A stretch of 64,000 bases of DNA from Bacteroidota bacterium (GCA_028288625.1 JAQBNI010000148.1:26695-90694), one strand, 5' to 3'; positions 47,832 through 57,193 are shown, counted from the first letter of the stretch. Made by a program: numbers and translations. Notes: a model not told the origin generated them from the letters alone.

Positions 47832-49150
47832 ATTTCATTTATAAGCCTTTATATACTCGCGATCAGCCGTTGTTCGAATTGAGAATATTCGGATTATTTT
47901 TATTCAGTCTGTTATTTACAAGCAACATCTTACTTCAGTTTAAATCTGCAAACGCTTCCATCGGTTTGATCATGGTGATGGGCATGCCATTTATATTTAT
48001 TTTTACAGGCATCTATTATTACTATAAAATATTTAAACTAAAACAGCTGAACCCGTTTGATGTGATGATCTTTTTATGCCTGTTGGTTCCGTTGTACAAT
48101 GCAATCGTTGTGCACATCATTTTTGACGTGAAAATATTAAAAGCATTATTCAATTTATCAGCGCGGTTTTATATTGTCATGTGCAGCCTGATCTATTATT
48201 CTATCCGTTCAAAAAAGATCACCATCAAGCAATATATTTATGCGAATATAATTTTATGCTGGTTTTGTTTTTTCCTGTACACGTTTGTTTCGCTTACCAT
48301 AGATCCTGCACGATTTAAAGATTCATTAGGTGATGGACTTGTGGGTTATAACCCGTCCAAGGGAGGTTATTTATACAGGTTTTCAAGCGCCTTCCTGATA
48401 TTCGGAATGTTATATTATTTCCTTGATTACATTCTGGAAAATAATTTCGTCAGTCTTTTTTTATGGATAATATTGATCGCCTACCAGGTATTTATTGATA
48501 AAGGAAGAACCGAGCTGGTATCGGAAGTTATTCCAATGTTTTTATTCATGTTTATCGTGTTGAAATGGCATAAGATAGTACAGAAACTCTTTGCTATAGC
48601 TGTGCTCGCAGGTCTCGGCCTGATCATTGCATATTATATCAATCCCAAAATAATTTCCTTTACTGCAGACATGTACCTTATGTTTATTAAATTCTTTATG
48701 GGTAAAAAAACCGGTGAAGGCTCAGCGGATATGCGATGGACGGAAATGGCATATGTATATAATTATTTTTTAAAACATCCTCAGCATCTTTTCTTTGGAA
48801 TAGGTTGTCCAAAAAGAACTATTATGCTCATTAATGTAGGCGACGTTATTTTATCAGATATTGGAATTGTAGGTGGTTTGCTTTCCCAGGGAATTGTGGG
48901 CTTGATCTTTACTTACTCTTTGTTTTTGTATCCTTTATTTGTCTGGAGAAAAGTGAAATATTACCGGCATGATGTTTTATTCAATACGGGATTACTGGGC
49001 TGCGGCACTGTATTTATTCAATCACTTTTTTCCGGCGCCGTATTTTATAGTCCATTCTCACTCATGCTATTCATGGTGATCGTAGAATATTACCGCGTAA
49101 AAGAAAAATTTTACTGGAAGAGAATGCGCCTCGCTAAAGAAACTTCATGA
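47828..49150 (+). CDS. O-antigen ligase/polymerase-like membrane protein (Wzy candidate)
   Basis: About 10 TM helices with a large loop and 'GKKTGEGSADMRWTEMAYVYNYFLKHPQHLFFGIGCPKR'; 4-bp overlap with upstream gene. Confidence 0.75.
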   Translation: MNFIYKPLYTRDQPLFELRIFGLFLFSLLFTSNILLQFKSANASIGLIMVMGMPFIFIFTGIYYYYKIFKLKQLNPFDVMIFLCLLVPLYNAIVVHIIFDVKILKALFNLSARFYIVMCSLIYYSIRSKKITIKQYIYANIILCWFCFFLYTFVSLTIDPARFKDSLGDGLVGYNPSKGGYLYRFSSAFLIFGMLYYFLDYILENNFVSLFLWIILIAYQVFIDKGRTELVSEVIPMFLFMFIVLKWHKIVQKLFAIAVLAGLGLIIAYYINPKIISFTADMYLMFIKFFMGKKTGEGSADMRWTEMAYVYNYFLKHPQHLFFGIGCPKRTIMLINVGDVILSDIGIVGGLLSQGIVGLIFTYSLFLYPLFVWRKVKYYRHDVLFNTGLLGCGTVFIQSLFSGAVFYSPFSLMLFMVIVEYYRVKEKFYWKRMRLAKETS

Positions 49151-50670
49151 AGAACAAATACACGATACTTGTAATTGCCGTGCTTGCAATTTTTATGCTG
49201 CGTATCTGTTTGTCCAACGACAAGAAAAAAGAAAATGACATACTGAAGGTTCCCGATGCTGTTGTTCCGGTAAAAGTAACTGTAGATAAAACGGTGGCGA
49301 ATGTAGTGAACAGGGGTATTTTCGGGATCAATATGGGGTTTGCGTTTAAAAGAGAGCTGGATAAAGATTCAGGTTTTGTCCAACTGTTGCGCGGCATGCA
49401 TCCTGCATCACTGCGATTTCCCGGCGGCACCGTCGCAAATTATTATCATCCTCATTTGCCGGTGTACGGTTACAAAGTAGGAGAGTTTCCACCCGGCTTG
49501 GGAACGCTGTATATGGAACAGCTCAACCGAAAAGAAAATATTTTATACAATTATATCAGGCTGTGCAAGCTCGTTGGAGCAAGAGCAGTTTTTTGCGCGA
49601 ATGTTTACAACGGTACGCCGGAAGAAACGCTTTTTGTAATTGATGAATTGAAAAAAAATAATGTTCCAATTCTTGGAGTGGAATTGGGAAATGAATTCTG
49701 CTTGTCGGAATACCGTAAGCAATTTCCCGATGCAAATGTTTACCTCAAAAAAATAAAAACAACTGTTGATGCCATTCATGCAAAATATCCGGATATAAAA
49801 TTAGTGGTGATCGGCGGCGACGGCGTTTCTCCCAAAGATGTTGGCGGAAGAGGAAAATTTATGCGTGGATGGAATACGATGTTGAGCAAAGAAACTTTTT
49901 ACAAAGCATATACATGGCATCCGTATGAGAATTGTCCGGCGTGCGACCAGGAACCCTACTTCGATAATTTGTTTGTAAAGAATATAAATACGCTGGCACC
50001 GCAGCGAAGTAAATATTTATTAAGCCTCGGGTTGAATTTAGCAACGATCTATGGTCCGGATAGAAAATTATGGCTGACAGAGTGGAACATCGGCAACATG
50101 AGTTATCTCGATAATACATTTATGCAGGCGGCGTATGTTTCTGAATATTTTTTAACGCTGATCGATCTGAATGTGCAGTACAATAATTATTTTGAAGTGA
50201 CTAACCTGCATGCGATGGACGGTTTGATTAACCAGCAAAAAGGGAAACAGCCGTCGTTGCTCACGATCGGAACAGATAATGCAACCACGCAATATTTTGC
50301 ATTTCAATTTTTATCATCCACGATAAGCGGCGATGTTTTTAAAGCACGTGAAATTGTAACTTGCAGCGATACATCAGTTTCAAAAAATTTTGTTTGCAGG
50401 GCGTTTGTAAACAAGAAAGAAAATAAAGTGTATCTGCACTTCGTCAATCATTCCGGAAAAAATGTGCGGTTAACGGTGGGTGATAAAAACATGCAAATGG
50501 AGATCCGTTCTGTTGATGCAAGTTATCCTTATGCGGCTGCAGGAAAAACGCAGTATGAAAAAGATTATCCTAACAAGCTGAAGCCTGTTAAATTAAGGAG
50601 TGAAACAGTAAATGGAAATGCGGTAAAGCTTGCGCCGTATACTTTCGGTTACATCAGCTATTCGCTGTAG
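49147..50670 (+). CDS. Glycoside hydrolase, clan GH-A-like (GH51/GH79-type)
   Basis: N-terminal signal anchor; GMHPASLRFPGGTVANYYH; ILGVELGNEFCLSEY (acid/base NE); KLWLTEWNIGNMS (nucleophile candidate E); C-terminal beta domain. Confidence 0.75.
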   Translation: MKNKYTILVIAVLAIFMLRICLSNDKKKENDILKVPDAVVPVKVTVDKTVANVVNRGIFGINMGFAFKRELDKDSGFVQLLRGMHPASLRFPGGTVANYYHPHLPVYGYKVGEFPPGLGTLYMEQLNRKENILYNYIRLCKLVGARAVFCANVYNGTPEETLFVIDELKKNNVPILGVELGNEFCLSEYRKQFPDANVYLKKIKTTVDAIHAKYPDIKLVVIGGDGVSPKDVGGRGKFMRGWNTMLSKETFYKAYTWHPYENCPACDQEPYFDNLFVKNINTLAPQRSKYLLSLGLNLATIYGPDRKLWLTEWNIGNMSYLDNTFMQAAYVSEYFLTLIDLNVQYNNYFEVTNLHAMDGLINQQKGKQPSLLTIGTDNATTQYFAFQFLSSTISGDVFKAREIVTCSDTSVSKNFVCRAFVNKKENKVYLHFVNHSGKNVRLTVGDKNMQMEIRSVDASYPYAAAGKTQYEKDYPNKLKPVKLRSETVNGNAVKLAPYTFGYISYSL

Positions 50671-52053
50671 TTACTTCATCACTTGTTTTACTAACCCTAG
50701 CTTCCCGTTGTATGGCGGATAGCGCAATGGAATATCCGGCCACGTAACTTTATTGCAAATGCCTTTCTTATGACTGAACGTATCAAAGCTGAATTTACCG
50801 TGATACGCACCCGAGCCGCTGTTGCCAACGCCGCCAAATGGCAATTCAGGATTGATGAAATGAGAGACTGTATCATTTACACAACCACCGCCGAATTGAA
50901 TGGTGTTCAGACATTTTTGCTGGTTAGCATAGTTGTTAGAAAAGATATAGAGTGATAAAGGTTTTTCAAATTGCTTGATGATCGATATCGCTTCATCGAT
51001 TGATTGAATCGGCAGCACCGGCAATATCGGTCCGAAGATCTCATCGTTCATTAAAGGATGATCCAGAGAATTTATTTCGATCAGCGTCGGCGCGATGTAG
51101 CGAGTGTCTGCATCTGTTTTTCCGCCGGCAATAATTTCTCCATCCGTGATCATCGAAGATAGGCGGTTAAAATGCTTGTCGTTAATGATGCGTGGATAAT
51201 CGGCGCTGTCCTGCGGATCTTCTCCGTAAAAAGTAGTTATTGCTTTTTGAAAAGCCGTATAGAATTTTTCTTTTACGCTGTCGTGCAGCAGTAAATAATC
51301 CGGAGCTACACAGGTTTGTCCGCCGTTTAAAAATTTGCCCCATGCAATGCGTTTTGCGGCTATTTCCACATCGACGGTTTTATCAACTATGCACGGACTT
51401 TTCCCGCCCAACTCCAAAGTGGTCGGCGTTAAAAATTCCGCGGCTGCTCTTGCAATTGTTCTGCCGATCTCCACGCCGCCGGTAAAAAAAATATAATCAT
51501 AGCGGTGAGAAAGCATTTCCTTGTTGTCTGAATGCTCGTCTAAAACCGCGAGGAAATTATCGTTAAAGTTTTCTGAAATTATTTTTTGGATGACGTGATA
51601 CGTGTTGATCGTTGCACGAGGAGGCTTGATGATACAGGTGTTGCCGGCTGCAATGGCACCGATAACAGGCGCAAGCGTAAGCTGCAACGGATAATTCCAC
51701 GCGCCGATAATTAACGTAACGCCGTACGGTTCAGAATAAATATAATTGCGCGAAGGAAAATTCGCGATCGTATCTTTTACCAGTTCCGGCGTCGACCATT
51801 TCTTGATATGTTTCAGCATATGGCTGATCTCTTCATACATGATGCCGATCTCCGTCGCAAAAGTTTCAAATTTTGATTTACGAAAATCCGCGTTTAGCGC
51901 TGCGTAAATGTTTTCTTCGTTATCCTTGATAGCAGTTTTGAATTTCTTCAGCTGCTCGATGCGGAATTCAATATCGCGTGTCGCGCCGCTTTCAAAAAAA
52001 TCCCGCTGCTTGTCGAGCACGGATTTTATATTGGATAATGTTTTCGTCGCCAT
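50671..52053 (-). CDS. Aldehyde dehydrogenase family protein (ALDH3-like)
   Basis: NYPLQLTLAPVIGAIAAGNTCIIKPPRAT; FFTGGVEIGRTIARAAAEFLTPTTLELGGKSPCIVD; FLNGGQTCVAPDYLLL; NDEIFGPILPV. Confidence 0.97.
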   Translation of the reverse strand: MATKTLSNIKSVLDKQRDFFESGATRDIEFRIEQLKKFKTAIKDNEENIYAALNADFRKSKFETFATEIGIMYEEISHMLKHIKKWSTPELVKDTIANFPSRNYIYSEPYGVTLIIGAWNYPLQLTLAPVIGAIAAGNTCIIKPPRATINTYHVIQKIISENFNDNFLAVLDEHSDNKEMLSHRYDYIFFTGGVEIGRTIARAAAEFLTPTTLELGGKSPCIVDKTVDVEIAAKRIAWGKFLNGGQTCVAPDYLLLHDSVKEKFYTAFQKAITTFYGEDPQDSADYPRIINDKHFNRLSSMITDGEIIAGGKTDADTRYIAPTLIEINSLDHPLMNDEIFGPILPVLPIQSIDEAISIIKQFEKPLSLYIFSNNYANQQKCLNTIQFGGGCVNDTVSHFINPELPFGGVGNSGSGAYHGKFSFDTFSHKKGICNKVTWPDIPLRYPPYNGKLGLVKQVMK

Positions 52054-52093
52054 ATTGTAATTTTTATTTCGTGACTCCCTATTCCAATCTCTT

Positions 52094-52135
52094 TTTCATT
52101 CATCATTCAACATACATCATTCATCATTCATCATT
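52094..52135. repeat. Low-complexity CATCATTCAACATACATCATTCATC repeat
   Basis: CATTCATCATTCAACATACATCATTCATCATTCATCATT; reverse-complement form GAATGTTGAATGATGTATGATGAATGTTGAAT occurs at 2866-2898. Confidence 0.75.
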
Positions 52136-52988
52136 ATTTCACCTTCGTCTTCTTCTCCGGCACTCTTTCTTTCTCCGGTCTGCCTTCAAAGCTGTCCATG
52201 GAAGTATATACGCCGAGCCATTCCGCTACCACATCAAAAATGCGGATCGGGAAAATACCTTTCAGGAATGGAACGAGGTTCATGTTATCCGGCTGCAATA
52301 AAATGATGTCGTTTTTCTTAACTGCTTTAATAATTTTTGTGGTGATATCATCCGGCTGTAACAATGGAAACAGCAGCGGAGCGCGTACGCCCTTGAACAT
52401 GCCGGTATCAATATAGCTCGGACAAATGGTGGTGACGTGCAGTTCCTGTCCTTCTTTTTCAAGTTCTTTGCGGAGGCTTTCGCTCCAGCCGAGCACCGCC
52501 CACTTGCTTGCAGCATATACGGAACCTTTCGGTAACGGGATCAGCGCGGAAGCAGAAGAGATATTTACGATATGCCCCTTGCGCTGCTTGATCATGTCTT
52601 TGAGGAACACGCGGGTAACATGCATGACGCCGCTGATATTGATCTGCAAAGTTTTTTCGATATCTCGCGCGGAATATTCCCAGAATGATTTATTACCTGC
52701 CACGATGCCCGCATTGTTAAAGAGGATGTCGATGTTGCCGATCTCGAGGAGTACTTCTGTGGCTGATTTCTCGATGTCGTCGATATTGGAAACGTCGACA
52801 ACGAAGGTGTACACATTTTTGTAGCCTTTGGATGAAAATTCCTTTTGTGTTTTATGGAGATTCTCTTCGTTGATATCCCAGATGATGAGGTTGGCTGCGC
52901 CTTCCTGCAGGCATTTGAGCCCCATTAATTTTCCAATTCCGTTGGCGCCGCCGGTAATCAAAACATTAGCGCCCCTGATCTGTGACAT
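52134..52988 (-). CDS. Short-chain dehydrogenase/reductase (SDR)
   Basis: ANVLITGGANGIGKLMGLKCL; ILFNNAGIVAG; HIVNISSASALIPLPKGSVYAASKWAVLGWSESLRKEL (YxxxK). Confidence 0.97.
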   Translation of the reverse strand: MSQIRGANVLITGGANGIGKLMGLKCLQEGAANLIIWDINEENLHKTQKEFSSKGYKNVYTFVVDVSNIDDIEKSATEVLLEIGNIDILFNNAGIVAGNKSFWEYSARDIEKTLQINISGVMHVTRVFLKDMIKQRKGHIVNISSASALIPLPKGSVYAASKWAVLGWSESLRKELEKEGQELHVTTICPSYIDTGMFKGVRAPLLFPLLQPDDITTKIIKAVKKNDIILLQPDNMNLVPFLKGIFPIRIFDVVAEWLGVYTSMDSFEGRPEKERVPEKKTKVK

Positions 52989-53306
52989 ATGGTTTATTTT
53001 GGACTTTAAATTTAAGGGAAAATTGGGATTAAATGAGATATAAAAATAATTATTATCTGTTGTTTAAGGAAAAGGGTAGTTTTACTATTATTATAGCACT
53101 AGTCGGAAACTTGTATAGACATTATCAAAACAATCTTCTCATGATAAAAGGAAGATTACTTGAAGTATCAGAAAATTAGATGCAAAATCTTAAAAGTAAC
53201 TTCAAAAGTGAATAGATTAAGTTTGATATTCAGTGAAGAATTAATTCTTTCGATCAAACATAACTACGTTTTAAATTAATTCTTTAAAATCTTTAAATTA
53301 ATATAT

Positions 53307-56000
53307 ATGGGAGGCAATGCTGGAATAAGAGGATACATCATCCAAACAATTATCTGTGTTTTAGATACTCTCGAATCGGATAACAATTGGCTGTCAGTAA
53401 CGTTGGAGCCACTAGACGAATCGGAGAAAGTGGATATTAAATGGAAATATCCCAACAACAAGGTGAAAGTAACACAAGTAAAATCATCCGAAAACATTAT
53501 CGGTCTTGGTGCTGCTCAAAAGTGGTGCAAAGAACTTGAAATTAATTCCTCCAACTTAGAAGAATATGAATTGGTTTTGGTAGGAACTTTAGCAGCTAAC
53601 TTGTTGAAGAAAAAAGTACTTGGAAAAGTAAAAATTAGCGAAGCCAAACCGCTAAATATTCAAACGCTTATTGACCAAGCCTCAACAAAGATTGATTTTT
53701 ATTTTGTGAAAAAAGGTAAACCCAAAATATCTCCTAAGGTTAGAGAAATGATCATTCAGGTGCTGACAATTCATTTTGGAACAAGTTCAATAGTTGGAAC
53801 AGAAATAACACGAACAGACTTTGATTCAAAGTTGCTTGATTGGATTACTGCTATTGAAAAGCAAATGGAAACAAATCCATTTCTTTCTTTAGCACCACCA
53901 CTTGAAAATCAAAGCACCCCTTTCAATCAAAGAGTTGCCAAAAAGATATTAGAGTTAATAGGTTGGAATCAGTTTGGGGAAAATCAAAAAGTTGAAATTT
54001 TTAATGAGCATACTTCTGAAACTGATGTTCACCAAGTTGAATTTGTCGGCAACTTTGAGAGCAAACTGAAAGAAGATACTGGAGATTTTATAATGATTTC
54101 TTCTATTCACGACCTTAAATATCCTGATAGTTCAAAAGCAGAAATAGTAAAATATATCGAGGATACAGAAGTGGTTCTTAATGATTTCAAGCAGAACAAT
54201 TCTGTTCCACTTAAAGCATATCAAAAGACAGAATATTTCAGCTTACTTTTTTGGTTAACCACCGACCCAAGTGAGGTCTCAAAAAATTTCATTCATCATG
54301 CAAAAGATAATTATAGAAGAAATTTGTTGAAAGAGGATGTAAACTATTTTCTAATTGATAATAGCAAGGCGAATTTTTTAATAAGCAGTATTGCTACTGC
54401 TAAAAATTATCGTGATGATGTTCCAGTAAAATTTCTTTATCCCATTACAGAAGTAAATCAAAGTCCACGCAGAATTGGTGAAAGAGGTTTAAAACTTCCA
54501 GTTCAGTATATAAACTCATCAGTAATTCCAATTACAAAAGAAGATAAGTCTAAAATCAGTTTCCTCCTTTTTTGTTCCGACCCATTTTCAACAGAATCTT
54601 TGAAGAAACTCATTTGGCTTACGATTCGCCTGACAAGTGGGTTTGGGAACGAGTATCTATTGTATTTTCACGACTATGATGAAGCACAACATAAGAATGA
54701 TGCTAAAGAAGTCATTCGTTCTTTTAACGAAGAACTACTTGACGAAAAAATACAAATTCTTCGCTATATAGACGCAGATGCAAATGCTTTAGATACCTTG
54801 CCTAACACCAAAGTAGTAAGTAACAAGAACGAACAATATGACGAATCAGAACAACAACCAATTGATTCAGACAAGCATATAAATGAGGCGTTCATAAGTA
54901 TTTTGCCTTATGGCGACTTGCTAAAACCTTTCTTAAAGACTGAAGCAATCACTTCCAGTGATTTAGTTTATTTCTTAGCCAAAAAGGGAATTTATGTAAA
55001 GAGTGCTGATAAAACTAAGCTAATAAATCTAATGTCAACGCTACTTTTTAGCCCTGATGAAATAGAAGATTTCAAATCTTACATCAATGTAAAAAACAGA
55101 AATGTTCACACTAACAACGAGTTTTATAATATCAAACAAAATCAAAGTTTAGAAACAGTTTTCAAATCAGTTAAACCCAATCTTGATAATTTAACCGAAG
55201 GACTGAACATTAAAATTGTCAATCACGATAAAATAAAATTTGTTCAAGACCCAATAAATAAAGAGGAGTTCAAAATTACATTGATTACAGAAGTTAAAGA
55301 CCCGACAAGTAGTTTAGCAGTAAATACAAATTGGGGAAAATCCGAAGTTGTAGTTAGAAAGCAGGATAATAAACTTGTTGTTGTTTCTGAAAATACAATT
55401 ACACGAGAAGATAAATTAATAGCCAACAGAATTGTTAAGCAATTAGCAAGTGAGTTTCAAAGGGTAGATTTTATTGAAGAGAAAAAAATTAAAGTTATGT
55501 TCAACATGTTCAAATCCAACCTTGAAAGAGTGAACTTTCTTTTAGGGTTTAGCAATGTGATTTCTTCTTCCATTCTTAAAGAGCCGGACATCCAATCAAT
55601 AAAATTCAAATTTGATGAAAAGACAGAAATCCCCGATATGTATAAAGATAAAGCGGATAAAGATTTAGTAATTACATACACTGGAAAGGGTCTTAAAACA
55701 TTACAAGAGTTAACGGAACAAAATGCCAAAGAATCAATCTTCTTAGAAGAAATAGCGGTCTTCTACAAATTTGATTACCTTAATGTGAAGAACGGTTTTT
55801 ACAGAGTAACATATAGTTTTTCAAATGCATTAAAAAACAAACAAGGATGTGATGGAGTCTTTAAGTCAGAACCTTATCTATCTACAAATCATCATCAGGT
55901 TAAAGCATTGGAGAGCATTGAAGGTTTGAAAAAAGAATTATCCAAAGAGGTTGAAAGATTAAAACTTGAAAAGCTTAAACAATTCAATATAATAGAATGA
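53307..56000 (+). CDS. Candidate defence effector: N-terminal DUF4297/Cap4-like (PD-(D/E)XK-type) endonuclease motif, large uncharacterised remainder
   Basis: GIRGYIIQTIICVLDTLESDNNWLSVTLEPLDESEKVDIKWKYPNNKVKVTQVKSSENIIGLGAAQKWCKEL: RGYxxQ helix, VDI Asp, QVKSS (Q-x-K). No Walker A seen in the remainder. Confidence 0.7.
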   Translation: MGGNAGIRGYIIQTIICVLDTLESDNNWLSVTLEPLDESEKVDIKWKYPNNKVKVTQVKSSENIIGLGAAQKWCKELEINSSNLEEYELVLVGTLAANLLKKKVLGKVKISEAKPLNIQTLIDQASTKIDFYFVKKGKPKISPKVREMIIQVLTIHFGTSSIVGTEITRTDFDSKLLDWITAIEKQMETNPFLSLAPPLENQSTPFNQRVAKKILELIGWNQFGENQKVEIFNEHTSETDVHQVEFVGNFESKLKEDTGDFIMISSIHDLKYPDSSKAEIVKYIEDTEVVLNDFKQNNSVPLKAYQKTEYFSLLFWLTTDPSEVSKNFIHHAKDNYRRNLLKEDVNYFLIDNSKANFLISSIATAKNYRDDVPVKFLYPITEVNQSPRRIGERGLKLPVQYINSSVIPITKEDKSKISFLLFCSDPFSTESLKKLIWLTIRLTSGFGNEYLLYFHDYDEAQHKNDAKEVIRSFNEELLDEKIQILRYIDADANALDTLPNTKVVSNKNEQYDESEQQPIDSDKHINEAFISILPYGDLLKPFLKTEAITSSDLVYFLAKKGIYVKSADKTKLINLMSTLLFSPDEIEDFKSYINVKNRNVHTNNEFYNIKQNQSLETVFKSVKPNLDNLTEGLNIKIVNHDKIKFVQDPINKEEFKITLITEVKDPTSSLAVNTNWGKSEVVVRKQDNKLVVVSENTITREDKLIANRIVKQLASEFQRVDFIEEKKIKVMFNMFKSNLERVNFLLGFSNVISSSILKEPDIQSIKFKFDEKTEIPDMYKDKADKDLVITYTGKGLKTLQELTEQNAKESIFLEEIAVFYKFDYLNVKNGFYRVTYSFSNALKNKQGCDGVFKSEPYLSTNHHQVKALESIEGLKKELSKEVERLKLEKLKQFNIIE

Positions 56001-57034
56001 TAGATTTTACCAATGTTCAACTTGAACAAATCGCAATACATCAGGTTGGAAATAAATTAAGGGATGAAGGGCTAATAGTATCTTCAGAAAATGTAGATGT
56101 TGAAGATTCAAATACAAGAAATTACTTGCTGAAATATTTTCTATCTCCATTTGACAACAACGAAATTTACAATTTCACACACCCATCAGAGCTAAATTTA
56201 AATGAGATATATTTTTTTGCCAGGAAGATTTTTTCAAAGCCAGATTCTTTTTTTGAAAATTCTGTTGAAATAGCCAAACATCTTTACGAAAAATCCACTC
56301 ACCCTAAAATAAATGCAGGTGAGTTATGTATTTGCTATTTCAAAAAATGTTCTTTAGACGGTACTACAGCAGATGCAATAGGCTTTTTCAAATCTGAGGG
56401 AAAAGATGTCTTCTTAAAATTTGATTCAGTAAAAAGCAACTTTAAGATTAAATATGAAAGTGGTATCAATGTAAATAAACTTGACAAGGGGTGTATGATA
56501 TTCAACATTGAAAAGATAAATGGTTTTAAGGTTTGCATAATAGATTCTAATAAAAATGATACACAGTATTGGAAAAACGATTTTTTAAACATCAAACCCG
56601 CATCAGACGATTATCACTTTACAAAAGATTTTCTTTCAATCACAAAAAACTTCGTAACTAAACAACTGGACGAAGATTTTGAAGTAAGCAAAGCTGACAA
56701 AATTGATCTACTTAACCGTTCTGTTGAGTATTTCAAAACACATGAGAGTTTTGACAAGAAAGAATTCGAGAAAGATATTTTTCAAGATGCAGGAATAATA
56801 AAATCATTCAGAACCTTTGACAACAACTACCGACAAGAAAACGAAATTGAAAACATAGACAACTTTGAAATTTCATCAGAAGCGGTGAAAAGACAAGCAA
56901 GAGTTTTTAAAAGTGTTTTGAAGTTGGACAAGAACTTTCACATTTACATTCATGGTAACAGAGATTTGATTGAACAGGGAGTTGAGAAAGACGGTAGAAA
57001 GTATTACAAACTTTATTTTGACAAGGAAGTATAA
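55997..57034 (+). CDS. Nucleoid-associated protein, NA37/YejK (NdpA) family
   Basis: IAIHQVGNKLRDEGLIVSSENVDV...LLKYFLSPFDNNEIYNFTHPSELNLNEIYFFARKIFSKPDSFFENSVEIAKHLYEKSTHPKINAGELCICYFKKCSLDG...DAIGFFKSEGKDVFLK...GINVNKLDKGCMIFN; ATGA 4-bp overlap with upstream gene. Confidence 0.87.
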   Translation: MIDFTNVQLEQIAIHQVGNKLRDEGLIVSSENVDVEDSNTRNYLLKYFLSPFDNNEIYNFTHPSELNLNEIYFFARKIFSKPDSFFENSVEIAKHLYEKSTHPKINAGELCICYFKKCSLDGTTADAIGFFKSEGKDVFLKFDSVKSNFKIKYESGINVNKLDKGCMIFNIEKINGFKVCIIDSNKNDTQYWKNDFLNIKPASDDYHFTKDFLSITKNFVTKQLDEDFEVSKADKIDLLNRSVEYFKTHESFDKKEFEKDIFQDAGIIKSFRTFDNNYRQENEIENIDNFEISSEAVKRQARVFKSVLKLDKNFHIYIHGNRDLIEQGVEKDGRKYYKLYFDKEV

Positions 57035-57051
57035 TAGCTAAATAACCTCAA

Positions 57052-57193
57052 CTCTGGCGCGAGCCTTCCTTTCTGCGCGGTAGCAAAGAAAGGGCGACTC
57101 GTGTCTGAAAAATTTAGCAGTCTCAGACTGCGATCCGATCATAGATCGGTAAATTTATTACACACGAGAGCGCTTCGCTAACTCTCGCGCGAG
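57052..57193. repeat. Nested multi-hairpin dispersed element
   Basis: Outer arms CTCTGGCGCGAG/CTCTCGCGCGAG; CTCGTGT/ACACGAG; inner palindromes CCTTTCTGCGCGGTAGCAAAGAAAGG, GCAGTCTCAGACTGC, CCGATCATAGATCGG. Confidence 0.85.

Noticed and set aside
52426-52824. 132-aa + ORF opposite the SDR gene
   Set aside because: Antisense shadow; the SDR motifs are intact on the minus strand.
53307-56000. STAND/Avs-type ATPase assignment for the 897-aa protein
   Set aside because: No Walker A (GxxxxGK[ST]) or other NTPase motif seen on reading the full translation.
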